From a bacterium (GTDB lineage Bacteria; Patescibacteriota; SICC01), in the NCBI GenBank assembly GCA_030699935.1, contig JAUYKS010000003.1, forward strand, positions 1 through 52,424: a stretch of 52,424 bases of DNA, given 5' to 3'. The number at the start of each line of letters is the position of its first letter. Positions within the stretch are counted from its first letter, which is position 1. Positions 35,010 to 43,976 of this stretch are shown piece by piece. The notes under the pieces are model-generated. The model did no database searches. It had not been told where the DNA came from and saw nothing but the letters and a program-made list of their open reading frames with translations. The position numbers and the translations under genes were made by a program.

Positions 35010-36554
35010 CTATTCGGAATCTTCTTTTTCGCCTGAACTATCGGGTTTTTCTTTGTCCGGAGCAGCTTCGGGAGTTTCCGGCTCTTCGGGTGCTTCGGGG
35101 GTTTCAGGGGCGGATTCCGAGGCGTCCTTCTTCTCTTTCGAAGTTTCTTTGTTCTCGGGAGATTCCGGCTCGACGGAAGTATCGGGCTCGGGTTTGGGCG
35201 CGGCTTTAGGCTCGGCTTCCGGCTCGGGAGCCGTGTCCCCGGCCTCGCTGACCGCCTGGGCCGCCAGCTGCTGGATTTCCTTGCGCCGATCGGATTCGAC
35301 GCCGTCGACCTTATCCAAGTCCGCGTCCTCGGCCGCCGCGATCTTCTGGGCGGATTCCAACTTCGCCGCTCCGAACGCCTTGGCCTCGTCCTCCGTGACA
35401 CCCTCGACCTTGCCGATCGGAATGCTGGCGATCACGCCGGCGGCGTCGGCATCCTCGCCGTCCGGCTCACTCGCCGCCTGGCCCGCCTTCCGCTGGGCCT
35501 CGGACTTGTCGATGTCGATCTGCCAGCCCGTCAGCTCGCCGCCCAAGCGGACGTTCTGACCGCCGCGGCCGATCGCCAGCGACAGCTGGTCGTCCGCGAC
35601 CTTGAGCGTCGCCGTCTTCGTCTTTTCGTCGAGGTCGATCTTCGAGATCTTCGCCGGGCTCAGGGCGTTGGCGATGTAGGTCTTCGAATCCTCGTCGAAG
35701 AGCACGATGTCGATCTTCTCGTCGCCGAGCTCGGCCATGATCGCCTGGACCCGGGTGCCGCGCTGGCCGACGCAGGTGCCGACCGGATCGACGCCTTCCT
35801 GGTTGGACGCGACCGCGACCTTGCTGCGGACTCCCGCCTCCCGCGCGACCGACTTGATCTCGACCGTGCCGGCGTGGATCTCGGGGACTTCGAGCTCGAA
35901 CAAGCGCCGCACGAAGTCCGGATGCGAACGGGTCAGGAGCAGCTGCGCCGCCCGGCCTTCCGGGTCGACCTCGCGCAACATCACCCGCAGGCGCTGCCCG
36001 ATATAGTACCGTTCGCGTTCGATCTGGTCGCCCGGACCGATCACGCCGACGGCGCGTCCGACCTCGACGAAGACGTTCCGGCCCTCGATCCGCTGGACCG
36101 AGCCGGTCATCAGCTCTCCGGTGCGGTCGGCGTATTCCTCGCGGACGATCTCACGTTCGACTTCGCGGATGCGCTGGATGATCAACTGCTTGGCGGTCTG
36201 CGCCGCGATCCGTCCGAATCCGGCCGGCGGTTCCACCGGCTCCTCCCAGGTCTCACCGGCCTTCGGGCTCTTCACGCCCTGCTTGCGCGCTTCGGTGACC
36301 GTCATCTGGACGTGCTCGTTCTCGACGTCGTCCTTCTTGGCGACCAGCTCGTGGACGATGAACAGCTTGGTCTCGCCGTTCTTCGGGTTGAAGTCGGCCC
36401 GGACGTGCTGCTCGGGGTAGCCGTAGTCCTTGCGGTACGCCGCGGCGACCGCCGAGGCGACGGTCTCGAAGATCCGCTCCTTGGGGATCTTCCGGTCGTA
36501 GGCGATCTGTTCGACCGCTTCCGCGAACGCTTTGGGGTCGATGTCGAGTTTCAT
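35010..36554 (-). CDS. nusA: Transcription factor NusA with long acidic tail
   Basis: A 514-residue NusA that modulates RNA polymerase pausing, termination and antitermination. The N-terminal RNAP-binding domain (1-125) is followed by S1 (GELMTGSVQRIEGRNVFVEV) and two KH domains (DPVGTCVGQRGTRVQAIMAE; SLAIGRGGQNVRLGG). After a helix-hairpin-helix-like stretch, the last 90 residues are a Glu/Pro/Lys disordered tail. I chose ATG 36552-36554 (MKLDIDPKAFAEAVEQ matches the family start) over the TTG at 36597. No Shine-Dalgarno. A terminator hairpin lies in its upstream region. Confidence 0.97.
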   Translation of the reverse strand: MKLDIDPKAFAEAVEQIAYDRKIPKERIFETVASAVAAAYRKDYGYPEQHVRADFNPKNGETKLFIVHELVAKKDDVENEHVQMTVTEARKQGVKSPKAGETWEEPVEPPAGFGRIAAQTAKQLIIQRIREVEREIVREEYADRTGELMTGSVQRIEGRNVFVEVGRAVGVIGPGDQIERERYYIGQRLRVMLREVDPEGRAAQLLLTRSHPDFVRRLFELEVPEIHAGTVEIKSVAREAGVRSKVAVASNQEGVDPVGTCVGQRGTRVQAIMAELGDEKIDIVLFDEDSKTYIANALSPAKISKIDLDEKTKTATLKVADDQLSLAIGRGGQNVRLGGELTGWQIDIDKSEAQRKAGQAASEPDGEDADAAGVIASIPIGKVEGVTEDEAKAFGAAKLESAQKIAAAEDADLDKVDGVESDRRKEIQQLAAQAVSEAGDTAPEPEAEPKAAPKPEPDTSVEPESPENKETSKEKKDASESAPETPEAPEEPETPEAAPDKEKPDSSGEKEDSE

Positions 36555-36575
36555 GATTTCGTGATTTCGGATGAT

Positions 36576-36613
36576 AAAAAACGGAGCCTGAGGCTCCAAC
36601 TAGAGTCAGTATA
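36576..36613 (-). terminator. Intrinsic terminator between yraN and nusA, downstream of a -10 element
   Basis: Minus strand: GGAGCC-TCA-GGCTCC (36583-36597) plus a six-T run (36576-36581). Just upstream is a -10 TATACT (36608-36613) predicted to start RNA near 36601. The hairpin is therefore either the yraN terminator or, read from this promoter, an element at the extreme 5' end of nusA mRNA. Confidence 0.7.
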
Positions 36614-36633
36614 ACAAAGGTCTCTTATCCACG

Positions 36634-36975
36634 CTAAGCCGTCACGTTACGGAAATGCTCCACGTCGTCGCCGGTGATCGCGACGACGTCGATCCGCCAC
36701 GGCGTCCGGGTGGCGTGTTCGCGCCGGAAGAAGCCGGCCGCCCGGACGGTGTGCCGCAGCTTGGCCGCGTTGACCGCTTCGGCGGGATGGCCGGCCGCGC
36801 CGCCGCGGCGTGTCTTCACTTCCACGAACACCAGTTCCCCGCCGTCGCGCATGACCAGGTCGATCTCGCCGTAGCGCGTATGGTAGTTCGCGGCGACGAG
36901 CGCAAATCCCTGGCCGAGCAGGTAATCCCGTGCCCGGCGCTCGCCGGCGCTGCCATACTCTCGCTTGCTTATCAC
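36634..36975 (-). CDS. yraN: YraN-family endonuclease-like protein (UPF0102)
   Basis: A 113-residue protein of the restriction-endonuclease-like UPF0102 family. The family core is clear: GSAGERRARDYLLGQGF, NYHTRYGEIDLVMRDGGELVFVEVKTR and AVNAAKLRHTVRAAGFF. The E-x-x-D and E-V-K residues form a PD-(D/E)xK-like site. The function is unsettled in the family. I chose GTG at 36973-36975 because TATACT lies exactly 6 nt upstream (leaderless) and the conserved KREYGSAGE follows directly. Usually found near rnhB and rplS, as here. Confidence 0.93.
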   Translation of the reverse strand: MISKREYGSAGERRARDYLLGQGFALVAANYHTRYGEIDLVMRDGGELVFVEVKTRRGGAAGHPAEAVNAAKLRHTVRAAGFFRREHATRTPWRIDVVAITGDDVEHFRNVTA

Positions 36976-36981
36976 AAACCC

Positions 36982-36987
36982 AGTATA
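36982..36987 (-). promoter_or_regulatory. -10 element for leaderless yraN
   Basis: TATACT on the minus strand, 6 nt before the GTG at 36975, in the gap after rnhB. Confidence 0.5.
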
Positions 36988-37020
36988 GCAAGCCAGCGGC
37001 AAGTCCGGCGACGATACCGA

Positions 37021-37680
37021 TCAGACGGTCAACTTGGGCTGGAGCAGCTTGGCGATCGGCGCCCAGGCACGGCGATGCAGGTCGCAGGGCCCGTGTTCCC
37101 GAAGCGCCCGCTGGTGGTCCAGCGTGCCGTAACCGACGTTCCGATGGAAGCCGTACTCCGGATACTCTTCCGCCAAATCGCGCATCAGACCGTCGCGATG
37201 CACCTTGGCCACCACCGAGGCCGCGGCGATGCAGAGCTCGGTCAGGTCTCCCTTGATGATCGTTTCGCAGGGATGGGCCCCGGCGAAGTAATCGTGACGA
37301 CCGTCTAGCAATACCCGGTCCGGGCCGGCGTCCAGCGCCGCGACGGCGCGGCTTCCCGCTTCCCGCAGCGCCCGGGATAATCCCAGCCGGTTGAATTCGT
37401 CGATCCCGACGGTCCCGACGCCGACTGCCATGGCGCGGCGGCGGACATACGCCGCGATCCGTTCGCGGTCCGCCTTGAGCAACAGTTTCGAATCCCGGAT
37501 TCCGTGAAACCGGGATTCCGGATCGAGGATGACCGCGCCGGCCACCAGAGGTCCGGCCCAGGCTCCGCGCCCGACCTCGTCCACGCCGCAGACGACCACG
37601 TCGGTCCGGGACCAGTGGCGTTCACGCTCCCGGCCGGGAGCCTTACTTCTTCTCGGCTGTTTTCTTATCGTTACCGGCAT
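37021..37680 (-). CDS. rnhB: Ribonuclease HII
   Basis: About 219 residues. It removes ribonucleotides and RNA primers from RNA-DNA hybrids. The acidic active site is visible in [19 protein letters not shown] (D and E), LLDGRHDYF (D) and [20 protein letters not shown] (D). The start is uncertain. ATG 37678-37680 overlaps rplS by 38 nt, the ATG at 37734 would overlap by 92 nt, and later GTGs are possible. The N-terminal 35 residues are basic and not part of the family core. Confidence 0.93.
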   Translation of the reverse strand: MPVTIRKQPRRSKAPGRERERHWSRTDVVVCGVDEVGRGAWAGPLVAGAVILDPESRFHGIRDSKLLLKADRERIAAYVRRRAMAVGVGTVGIDEFNRLGLSRALREAGSRAVAALDAGPDRVLLDGRHDYFAGAHPCETIIKGDLTELCIAAASVVAKVHRDGLMRDLAEEYPEYGFHRNVGYGTLDHQRALREHGPCDLHRRAWAPIAKLLQPKLTV

Positions 37681-38167
37681 CGGGCTTCTTGGCTTCTGCT
37701 TCGGCGGGCTGTTTCGCCTCGGCCTTCGCTTCAACCTTAGCCTTTTCGGACGGAGCCGGCTTCGGCTGCGCCTTCACCTCGGCCCAGGGGTGGATCACCT
37801 CGCGGTCGGCCTGCTTGACCGGGACCTCCTTCATTCGCGCCGCCTTGCCAGCCCGGTCGCGCATGTAGTGCAGCTTGGCCCGCCGTACCTTGGCCGCCCG
37901 CTGGACCTCGATCTTCGTGATCTTCGGCGAATGCAGCGGGAAGATCCGTTCCACGCCGACGCCGGAACTGATCCGCCGCACGGTGAATGTCGCCTCGGGA
38001 CCGATGCCGCCGCGACGCCGGATTACCAGACCCTCGAAATACTGGGTCCGTTCCTTATTGCCTTCCTTGACGGTCGTATAGACGCGCACGCGGTCGCCGG
38101 GCTCCACGTTCGTGAACATCGGCTTGACCTGCTTGGCTGCGACCTTTCTGATCAGCGTTTGACTCAT
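37643..38167 (-). CDS. rplS: 50S ribosomal protein L19 with C-terminal extension
   Basis: L19 sits at the 30S-50S interface. The core has [52 protein letters not shown] and the [14 protein letters not shown] region. At 174 residues it is about 55 longer than usual. The excess is a Lys/Ala/Glu-rich tail that overlaps the rnhB start. I chose ATG 38165-38167: TAAGCT lies 7 nt upstream (leaderless) and [13 protein letters not shown] fits the family. The upstream frame inside dnaE is not coding. Confidence 0.96.
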   Translation of the reverse strand: MSQTLIRKVAAKQVKPMFTNVEPGDRVRVYTTVKEGNKERTQYFEGLVIRRRGGIGPEATFTVRRISSGVGVERIFPLHSPKITKIEVQRAAKVRRAKLHYMRDRAGKAARMKEVPVKQADREVIHPWAEVKAQPKPAPSEKAKVEAKAEAKQPAEAEAKKPDAGNDKKTAEKK

Positions 38168-38174
38168 ACGCTCT

Positions 38175-38180
38175 AGCTTA
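38175..38180 (-). promoter_or_regulatory. -10 element for leaderless rplS
   Basis: TAAGCT on the minus strand, 7 nt before the rplS ATG, overlapping the dnaE stop codon. Confidence 0.5.
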
Positions 38181-41100
38181 CCTCGCTTCGACCGAAACGT
38201 TCCAGTCCACGACTTCGAGGTCGTCAATCAGCGCCTTGGAGTAGCGCACGCCGTGGGCGAGTTTCAGTTTCTTCTCGCTCTCGCCGTGGGTCAGGATCAG
38301 GAATACCGGCGATTCGCCCCGATGATCCGAAAGTACCCGCTTCACCTGCTCCAGCACCGCCAGCGTCGTATTCTGGCCGAGCCGGACGGTCAGCGATTCG
38401 TACTTCATGGTGGCTGACTCCTGGCTTGGGGGATCGGCGGTCTCGGAATCAGCGACCTGAGTTTGCTGAGCCGCATCCGGCGCCTTCGGAGCCCCGGCGA
38501 CCATCATGTCAAGATCCTCGATTTCCACGTCGGAAGGCCGTTCGTGAGCGGGTGAAGCACCGGCGATTTCCGACGGTTCGACGGGCCGGTTCGGACGGGC
38601 TTCTTCCGACAACAGCTCGATCGAATCGGCCAGGATCTTCGGCTCGTCGTCCTTGCGGGAGATCTTGCCGGCGATCTTCAGCGCGGTGCCGGCATCCAGA
38701 TGCTCCCGGACGTCGAGATACAGCTTCGGGAAGACGATCACCTCGATCTTCCGGTTGCGGTCCTCGACGGTGACGAACGCCATCGGATCGCCTTTCTTGG
38801 TGTTGATCCGCTTCGTCACGGTGACCAGGCAGGCAATCTCGACCGGCCGCTTCTCGGGCAGGTTGGTCAGTGAGCTGATCGCCGCGAAACGTTTCACCAC
38901 GTCGCCGTACGAGCTGAGCGGATGTTCCGAGACGTACATCCCGAGCAATTCCCGTTCCCATTCCAGTTTCTGGCGCTGGTCGACCGAAGTCGAAGAGGCG
39001 GCCGGTGGCAGCGTGAACCCGGTCTCGCCGGCCGGTGATTCGCCGAACAGGCTGGACTGGCCGATCCGGTTTTCCGCCGCCCGGGCTGCCGCGAACCGCG
39101 CCATACCCTCTAGGCCGGCCAGCAGACGCCCGCGTCCGGCGGAATCGCCGGCGGCTCCGGTGTCGACGAGCCCGTCCAGCGCGCCGGCTTTGACCAGCGC
39201 TTCCAGCGATTTCTTGTTGGCGGTGCCGTCCGGAAGTCGCGACAGGAAGTCATTCAAATCGGTGAACGGCCCTTCGGCCTTCCGGCTCGCCACGATCGCT
39301 GCCGCCGTGTTCTTGCCGAGATTCTTGATCGCGTTCAGGCCGAAACGGATCGACTGCTTGTCGGCCGCCACCGCGAAGTCCGCGAACGATTCGTTGACGT
39401 CCGGCGGCAACACCTTGATGCCGAGCCCCTCGGCGTCGGTGATCGCATTGGCCAGCTTGTCGAGATCCTCCTGCTCACTGGTCATCAGCGCCGCCATGAA
39501 GGCGCTGGGATAGTGCGCCTTGAGATACGCCGTCTGATACGCGATCAGCGCGTAGCAAGCTGCATGCGATTTGTTGAAGGCGTACCGCGCAAAGTCCTCG
39601 AGCTCCCCGAAGAGCTTCACCGCCAAGCCGCGCTCCATGCCGCCGTGCTTGACCGCGCCGGTCACAAACTTCTCCTTCTGCTCCGCGAGCAGCGAAGCGA
39701 TCTTCTTGCCGACCGCCTTGCGCAGCGTGTCTGCCTCGCCGCCGGTGAATCCGGCCAGGTCCTTCGAGATCTGCATCACCTGCTCCTGGTAGACGATCAC
39801 GCCGTAGGTTTCCTTCAGCGCGTTCTCGACCTTCGGGTGCACGTAAGTCACCTGCTCGCGGCCGTGCTTCCGCTTGATGAACGAATCGATCCACTGCATC
39901 GGGCCGGGCCGGTAGAGCGAGACCATCGCCACGATGTCCTCGAACTTGGTCGGCCGCAACTCCTTGATATAGCGGCGCATGCCCTCGGACTCCAGCTGGA
40001 AGATGCCGTAGGTCCGACCCGCGGCCAGCAGCTCGAACGTCTTCGTGTCGTCGAGCGGGATATTTTCGACGTCGACCTGCTTGCCGTAGACCGCGTCGAT
40101 GATCTCGGTCGCGTTGCGGAGGATCGTCAGGTTGGAGAGCCCGAGGAAGTCCATCTTCAGCAATCCGATGTCCTCGATCGGGTACATCGAGTATTGGGTT
40201 ACCACCGAATCGTCGTCACCGCGGGTGGCGTGTTGCAGCGGTACGTGCTCGACCAGCGGCTTGTCGCCGATTACCACGCCGGCGGCGTGGGTCGAGGCGT
40301 GTCGGACCGATCCTTCGATCCGCGACGCCAGGTCGAGCAGACGGTCGACCGATTGGCTCTGGGCGGCCAGCTCCTTGAGCTCGGGCTGCTTGCGGGCTTC
40401 CGCCAGGTTCATGCCGAACGGGATCAGTTTGGCGACTTGGTCGACTTCGCCGTAGCTCAGACCCATCACGCGGCCGGTATCTCGGACCGCGGCCCGGGCG
40501 GCCATCGTACCGAAGGTTATGATCTGGGCGACCCGGTCCTTGCCGTACTTCTCGGCGACGTAATCGATTACCTCGGCCCGGCGGTCGTCAGCGAAGTCCA
40601 TGTCGATATCCGGCATCGAGATCCGGTCCGGATTGAGGAACCGTTCGAAGAGCAGGTCGTATTCGAGCGGATCCAAGGTCGTGATGTCGAGGACATACGA
40701 AACCAGGCTGCCAGCGGCACTGCCGCGTCCCGGCCCGACCCAGATGCCGCGACTCTTCGCCTCACGGACCAGGTCGCCGACGATCAGGAAGTAGCTTTCG
40801 AAACCCATCTTCTCGATCACACCGAGTTCGTAGTCGATCCGGTCGCCGACTTCCTTGGACGGCGCCTTGCCGTACCGCTTCTCGACGCCGGACGCGACTT
40901 GTTTCCGGAGCAGGTTCCGCTCCGTCTCGCCCTCCGGCACTTCGAACTTCGGCAGGATGATCTTGCCGAGCTCGAGCTCCAGGTCGCAGCGCTCCGCGAT
41001 CGCGACGGTGTTACTGACCGCTTCCGGCGTATCGGCGAAGCTCTCCGTCATCTCCTGCGGAGTCTTCAGCGAGAAGTCTTCGCCCGTCATGTTCAGCCGA

Positions 41101-41801
41101 TCGGTGTCATCGAGCTGCTTGCCGGTCTGGATGCAAACCAGCACGTCCTGCGCTTCGGAGTCGTCGGGCCGGACGTAGTGCGCGTCGTTGGTGCCGATCA
41201 GCGGCAGTCCCTTCTCTTTGGCAATCCGCTTCAGCGCGGCGTTGAGCTCGCCCTGCTCCGGGATGTTCGGGTGGTGCTGAAGCTCCAGGTAGTAGCGATC
41301 GCCGAATACTTTCGCGAACTTGTCGACGACTTTTTTCGCCTGTGCCTCGCCCGCGTCACGCAAGGCGTTCGCGACCTCGCCCTGCAGACAGGCCGAGGTG
41401 CAGATCAGCCCTTCGTGATGTCGCTGCAGCAGTTCCCAATCGATCCGCGGCTTGTAGTAGAAACCTTCGAGATGTGCCGCGGTCACTAGCTTGATCAGGT
41501 TCTTGTACCCGGTCCGGTTCTGCGCCAGGAGGATGAGGTGGTACGGGTTCACGTCCGCCGTCGGATCCTTGTCCTTGCGACCGCGCCGCGCCACGTAAAC
41601 CTCGCACCCGATGATCGGTTTGATGCCGGCCTTCGTCGCCGCTTGGTAGAACTCGACCGCGCCGTACAGCACGCCGTGGTCGGTGAGCGCCAAGGCGTCC
41701 ATGCCCTGCTGCTTTACCGTCGCCGAGAGGTCGGGCAGCTTGCTGAGTCCATCGAGCAGACTGTAGTGGGAGTGGGTGTGGAGGTGGACGAACTTACTCA
41801 T
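38178..41801 (-). CDS. dnaE: DNA polymerase III alpha subunit
   Basis: The 1207-residue replicative polymerase. The N-terminal PHP domain begins [13 protein letters not shown]. The palm catalytic aspartates are in [13 protein letters not shown] (about 394-405). Fingers, helix-hairpin-helix ([20 protein letters not shown] region) and an OB fold ([20 protein letters not shown]) follow. The C-terminal 100 residues resemble the tau-binding region after an acidic linker. Length is normal. ATG overlaps the stop of the membrane orphan upstream by 8 nt, so the two are coupled. Confidence 0.98.
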   Translation of the reverse strand: MSKFVHLHTHSHYSLLDGLSKLPDLSATVKQQGMDALALTDHGVLYGAVEFYQAATKAGIKPIIGCEVYVARRGRKDKDPTADVNPYHLILLAQNRTGYKNLIKLVTAAHLEGFYYKPRIDWELLQRHHEGLICTSACLQGEVANALRDAGEAQAKKVVDKFAKVFGDRYYLELQHHPNIPEQGELNAALKRIAKEKGLPLIGTNDAHYVRPDDSEAQDVLVCIQTGKQLDDTDRLNMTGEDFSLKTPQEMTESFADTPEAVSNTVAIAERCDLELELGKIILPKFEVPEGETERNLLRKQVASGVEKRYGKAPSKEVGDRIDYELGVIEKMGFESYFLIVGDLVREAKSRGIWVGPGRGSAAGSLVSYVLDITTLDPLEYDLLFERFLNPDRISMPDIDMDFADDRRAEVIDYVAEKYGKDRVAQIITFGTMAARAAVRDTGRVMGLSYGEVDQVAKLIPFGMNLAEARKQPELKELAAQSQSVDRLLDLASRIEGSVRHASTHAAGVVIGDKPLVEHVPLQHATRGDDDSVVTQYSMYPIEDIGLLKMDFLGLSNLTILRNATEIIDAVYGKQVDVENIPLDDTKTFELLAAGRTYGIFQLESEGMRRYIKELRPTKFEDIVAMVSLYRPGPMQWIDSFIKRKHGREQVTYVHPKVENALKETYGVIVYQEQVMQISKDLAGFTGGEADTLRKAVGKKIASLLAEQKEKFVTGAVKHGGMERGLAVKLFGELEDFARYAFNKSHAACYALIAYQTAYLKAHYPSAFMAALMTSEQEDLDKLANAITDAEGLGIKVLPPDVNESFADFAVAADKQSIRFGLNAIKNLGKNTAAAIVASRKAEGPFTDLNDFLSRLPDGTANKKSLEALVKAGALDGLVDTGAAGDSAGRGRLLAGLEGMARFAAARAAENRIGQSSLFGESPAGETGFTLPPAASSTSVDQRQKLEWERELLGMYVSEHPLSSYGDVVKRFAAISSLTNLPEKRPVEIACLVTVTKRINTKKGDPMAFVTVEDRNRKIEVIVFPKLYLDVREHLDAGTALKIAGKISRKDDEPKILADSIELLSEEARPNRPVEPSEIAGASPAHERPSDVEIEDLDMMVAGAPKAPDAAQQTQVADSETADPPSQESATMKYESLTVRLGQNTTLAVLEQVKRVLSDHRGESPVFLILTHGESEKKLKLAHGVRYSKALIDDLEVVDWNVSVEAR

Positions 41802-42402
41802 CCTCGCCCCGTACCGTCCCGCCGCGACGATCCAGGTAGACCGCCGTCCCGATCACCGCTAGCAGTACCGCCGCCAGCGATACCAGTAGGATCGCGATCC
41901 AACTGAAGAATCCGTGGACGATACTGACGACCCCGCCGACGATCGCCCGGCCGAAACCCGTACCGTCGAGGAACAGCACCAGGAGGAAGAACCCGCCGAG
42001 ACCGATCAGCGCCCGGACCAGCCAGCGCTGCCGGGCCCGTACCAATCCCCAGTACAGCTTCACCTGCGCGCCGAAAGAGTCGCGTTGCCGGGTCAGGTCG
42101 TTCAGATCGGCAACTCCCTGCCGGAACGCCTGCAGGTAATCCTTCGCGCGGGACTTGGTGAGCGCCCCCGTCGAACCATGACGCAGCCGCTCCACGAACG
42201 CGTACGCTTTGGTCACGTCGGCCGGACGGGTCAGGTGCAGCTTGACCGCCTCCAGCCGTTCGGCCGGCGTGTGGCCTGGGATGTGCTCCTCGGACATCCG
42301 GCCCTCGAACAGCTTGGCCGCCTCGAGCACCGCCAGCTTATGCGCACTGGCGGTATTCTCCTTTTCTGCTTCTTCTACCGAGGTCCAATCGATGGTAGCC
42401 AT
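41794..42402 (-). CDS. Orphan membrane protein upstream of dnaE
   Basis: A 202-residue protein. The N-terminal 110 residues are helical and charged (ENTASAHKLAVLEAAKLFEG, then a KSRAKDYLQAFRQGVADLND region). Two membrane helices follow (about 128-147 and 160-190), and the tail is basic then acidic. No family recognised. ATG 42400-42402 has TAAGCT (42410-42415) 7 nt upstream, a leaderless start. It overlaps dnaE, an unusual partner, so the pairing may reflect only shared transcription. Confidence 0.75.
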   Translation of the reverse strand: MATIDWTSVEEAEKENTASAHKLAVLEAAKLFEGRMSEEHIPGHTPAERLEAVKLHLTRPADVTKAYAFVERLRHGSTGALTKSRAKDYLQAFRQGVADLNDLTRQRDSFGAQVKLYWGLVRARQRWLVRALIGLGGFFLLVLFLDGTGFGRAIVGGVVSIVHGFFSWIAILLVSLAAVLLAVIGTAVYLDRRGGTVRGEDE

Positions 42403-42409
42403 ATCTTCT

Positions 42410-42415
42410 AGCTTA
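42410..42415 (-). promoter_or_regulatory. -10 element for the orphan-dnaE transcript
   Basis: TAAGCT on the minus strand, 7 nt before the ATG at 42402. As no other promoter is evident before dnaE, this may drive dnaE too. Confidence 0.45.
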
Positions 42416-42449
42416 TAGCGAATGGGCGTCGGCTAGTAGCGGTGGGCGT

Positions 42450-42479
42450 CGGTACTCAGGGGGTCGGTACTCAGGGGGT
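42450..42479. repeat. 15-bp perfect tandem duplication at a gene end
   Basis: CGGTACTCAGGGGGT occurs twice head to tail (42450-42464, 42465-42479). The stop codon of the DUF5665 gene (42471-42473) lies in the second copy, so the first copy may be the duplicated gene end. GGGCGTCGG is also repeated nearby at 42424 and 42444. Confidence 0.85.
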
Positions 42480-42770
42480 CGGGTTGATCTGATTGCCGGT
42501 CTCCTCGAAGAACTCTCCCAGTTCGCCGGGCAGGTTATCGCCGAGGATTCCCAGGACGGCGACGACGATCGCCACGACGACCGTTGCTCCGACGATCGCG
42601 CCGAACCCTCGCGCCAGTCCGGTCAGGAAATTCCTCCAAAGCAGCGACCGGGTGTCCTGGAGCTGTTCGAGATAGTCGTTGAACCGGCCGCGCTCCAGTG
42701 CCAGCGCGAGCTTCTCGATCGCCCGCTCCCGTTTCGCGGGTTTGCGCGCGGTCTGGCGCGGCTTCGCCAT
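42471..42770 (-). CDS. Small membrane protein, DUF5665-like
   Basis: A 99-residue protein. It has a charged N-terminus, the segment LERGRFNDYLEQLQDTRSLL, then WRNFLTGLARGFGAIVGATV entering a single long membrane helix. The Y-L-x5-R-x-L-x-x-N-F-x-x-G-x-A-R-G pattern matches what I remember of DUF5665, a small family of unknown role. ATG 42768-42770 overlaps the YtxH-like stop by one base (TAATG). It is last in a run of four small envelope proteins. Confidence 0.75.
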   Translation of the reverse strand: MAKPRQTARKPAKRERAIEKLALALERGRFNDYLEQLQDTRSLLWRNFLTGLARGFGAIVGATVVVAIVVAVLGILGDNLPGELGEFFEETGNQINPTP

Positions 42771-43153
42771 TATCGGCTCCGTCGCGGTCGGGGGTTGCTG
42801 GCGGCCGGCCGTTTGGTTTGGCCGGCGGAGCGCTTCGCTTGGCGGACGGTACGGTTCGCCTGGCGGACGGTCTTCCGTGCCGTGCGCTTGGCCTGGCCGG
42901 CGGTCTTCTTGGCGGTACGTTTCGCCTGGCGGACGGTCTTGTCAGCCTCGCGCTTCGCCCGTTTGACGCCGCGGCGGGTCTTTCGTTCGGCCTTCTTTAC
43001 CTGTTTGCCGGCCTCGCCGGTGACGTCCTTCGCGGTGCGTTCGATGTCATGACGCGTCTCCTTGCCGGACTTCGGTGCCAGCAAGATCCCGGCGATGCCG
43101 CCGATCAGCGCTCCCAAGAACGTTCCTCGCACGAATTTTCCGCGTTTCGCCAT
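42770..43153 (-). CDS. YtxH-like protein with histone-H1-like basic tail
   Basis: A 127-residue protein. Residues 6-32 are a YtxH-type glycine-zipper segment (FVRGTFLGALIGGIAGILLA then PKSGKETR). A short amphipathic stretch follows. Residues about 55-127 are almost only Lys, Arg, Ala, Thr and Gln in repeating units such as KTVRQAKRTAKKTAGQAKRT. Such a tail would bind nucleic acid or anionic polymer. The start ATG 43151-43153 has a strong AGGAGG (43159-43164) at 5 nt. Membrane-associated by the zipper; role unknown. Confidence 0.82.
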   Translation of the reverse strand: MAKRGKFVRGTFLGALIGGIAGILLAPKSGKETRHDIERTAKDVTGEAGKQVKKAERKTRRGVKRAKREADKTVRQAKRTAKKTAGQAKRTARKTVRQANRTVRQAKRSAGQTKRPAASNPRPRRSR

Positions 43154-43166
43154 CAAAGCCTCCTCA

Positions 43167-43192
43167 AAAGTTCATTACGAAAGTTCATTACG
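43167..43192. repeat. 13-bp perfect tandem duplication before the YtxH-like gene
   Basis: AAAGTTCATTACG occurs twice in tandem (43167-43179, 43180-43192) in the short gap between the YggT-like stop and the YtxH Shine-Dalgarno. It could be a slippage product or a duplicated regulator site. Confidence 0.85.
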
Positions 43193-43195
43193 ATT

Positions 43196-43585
43196 TCACT
43201 GCGACGTCGGCTCGTGACGCAACAGCCGCGTCGCCCATACGACCAGGTATCCCAGCACGCCGTAGATCAGCATCGCGACCAGCGCTTCGAGCTCGATGCG
43301 CTGACCGGTGTAGTCGTTGTAGGTATCAAGACTGCCGAAGATGCCCGCGAACGGAGCGATCAGCGGCGCCGTCATCCCGTACCAGAAGTCGACGAAGGGC
43401 ACACCGGTGCGGGCCCCGAACAGCAACAGGATGAATCGGATCAGGATCACGGAAACGATCACCGCGATGATGAACCAGATGATGTCCTCGACCTTGCGGA
43501 CCCGCCGATCGTCCTGGCGTTCGGGTACGTCGGACCGGGTTTCCTCGACTTCCGTCTTGGATGCCGTGCTCGTACGGACCATCAC
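43196..43585 (-). CDS. YggT-family membrane protein
   Basis: A 129-residue protein with a charged 30-residue N-terminus and two to three membrane helices (IIWFIIAVIVSVILIRFILL; LVAMLIYGVLGYLVVWATRL). The YggT signature is recognisable in the loop FVDFWYGMTAPLIAPFAGIF. Family members are linked to osmotic or envelope functions without a firm mechanism. It overlaps the upstream membrane protein stop by 4 nt. Confidence 0.85.
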   Translation of the reverse strand: MMVRTSTASKTEVEETRSDVPERQDDRRVRKVEDIIWFIIAVIVSVILIRFILLLFGARTGVPFVDFWYGMTAPLIAPFAGIFGSLDTYNDYTGQRIELEALVAMLIYGVLGYLVVWATRLLRHEPTSQ

Positions 43586-43878
43586 TTCCTCTTTCTGGAC
43601 TTACGGCTGACCGTCTTCACGCCCTTGTTGAATCCCGCCAGGGCACCGACGACCGTCGCCAGCGGGCGTAACAGGTTGCTGCTATACGCGTTGACCGTAT
43701 CACCGGCCCGTTCGGCGGCACCTTTCAGCGGCTCCGCGACCTCGTAGACCTTGTCGACCAGTTTCCGGACGCGCCGGATCAGGATCAGGATCGCGAAGAG
43801 CAACAGGCAGAGCAGGACCGTCATGATGATCAGTCCGACCGAGGCGATCCAAAGGATGGTGTCCGGTACTTCAGTCAT
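43582..43878 (-). CDS. Small membrane protein, DUF948-like
   Basis: A 98-residue protein. One N-terminal membrane helix (residues 8-35) is followed by a charged amphipathic helix (RRVRKLVDKVYEVAEPLKGA) and a basic tail ending SRKSRKRK. The layout resembles DUF948 proteins, an uncertain match. ATG 43876-43878 has TACGCT 9 nt upstream, so this probably starts the four-gene envelope operon. Confidence 0.72.
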   Translation of the reverse strand: MTEVPDTILWIASVGLIIMTVLLCLLLFAILILIRRVRKLVDKVYEVAEPLKGAAERAGDTVNAYSSNLLRPLATVVGALAGFNKGVKTVSRKSRKRK

Positions 43879-43887
43879 ATGGTTACT

Positions 43888-43893
43888 AGCGTA
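43888..43893 (-). promoter_or_regulatory. -10 element for the small envelope-protein operon
   Basis: TACGCT on the minus strand, 9 nt before the ATG at 43878, giving a leader of 2-3 nt. Confidence 0.35.
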
Positions 43894-43925
43894 GCGGTTT
43901 TGCAGCCGACGACAAGTGCAATCTT

Positions 43926-43958
43926 ACAAAAAGGAAAAGCCCCGCGAGCGGGGCTTTT
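43926..43958 (-). terminator. Strong intrinsic terminator after the small acidic gene
   Basis: AAAAGCCCCG/CGGGGCTTTT hairpin (43935-43958) followed on the minus strand by CCTTTTTG (43926-43934). It lies 18 nt beyond the stop codon at 43977 and insulates the envelope operon. Confidence 0.9.
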
Positions 43959-43976
43959 CGAGATACGTAGTCGGAA

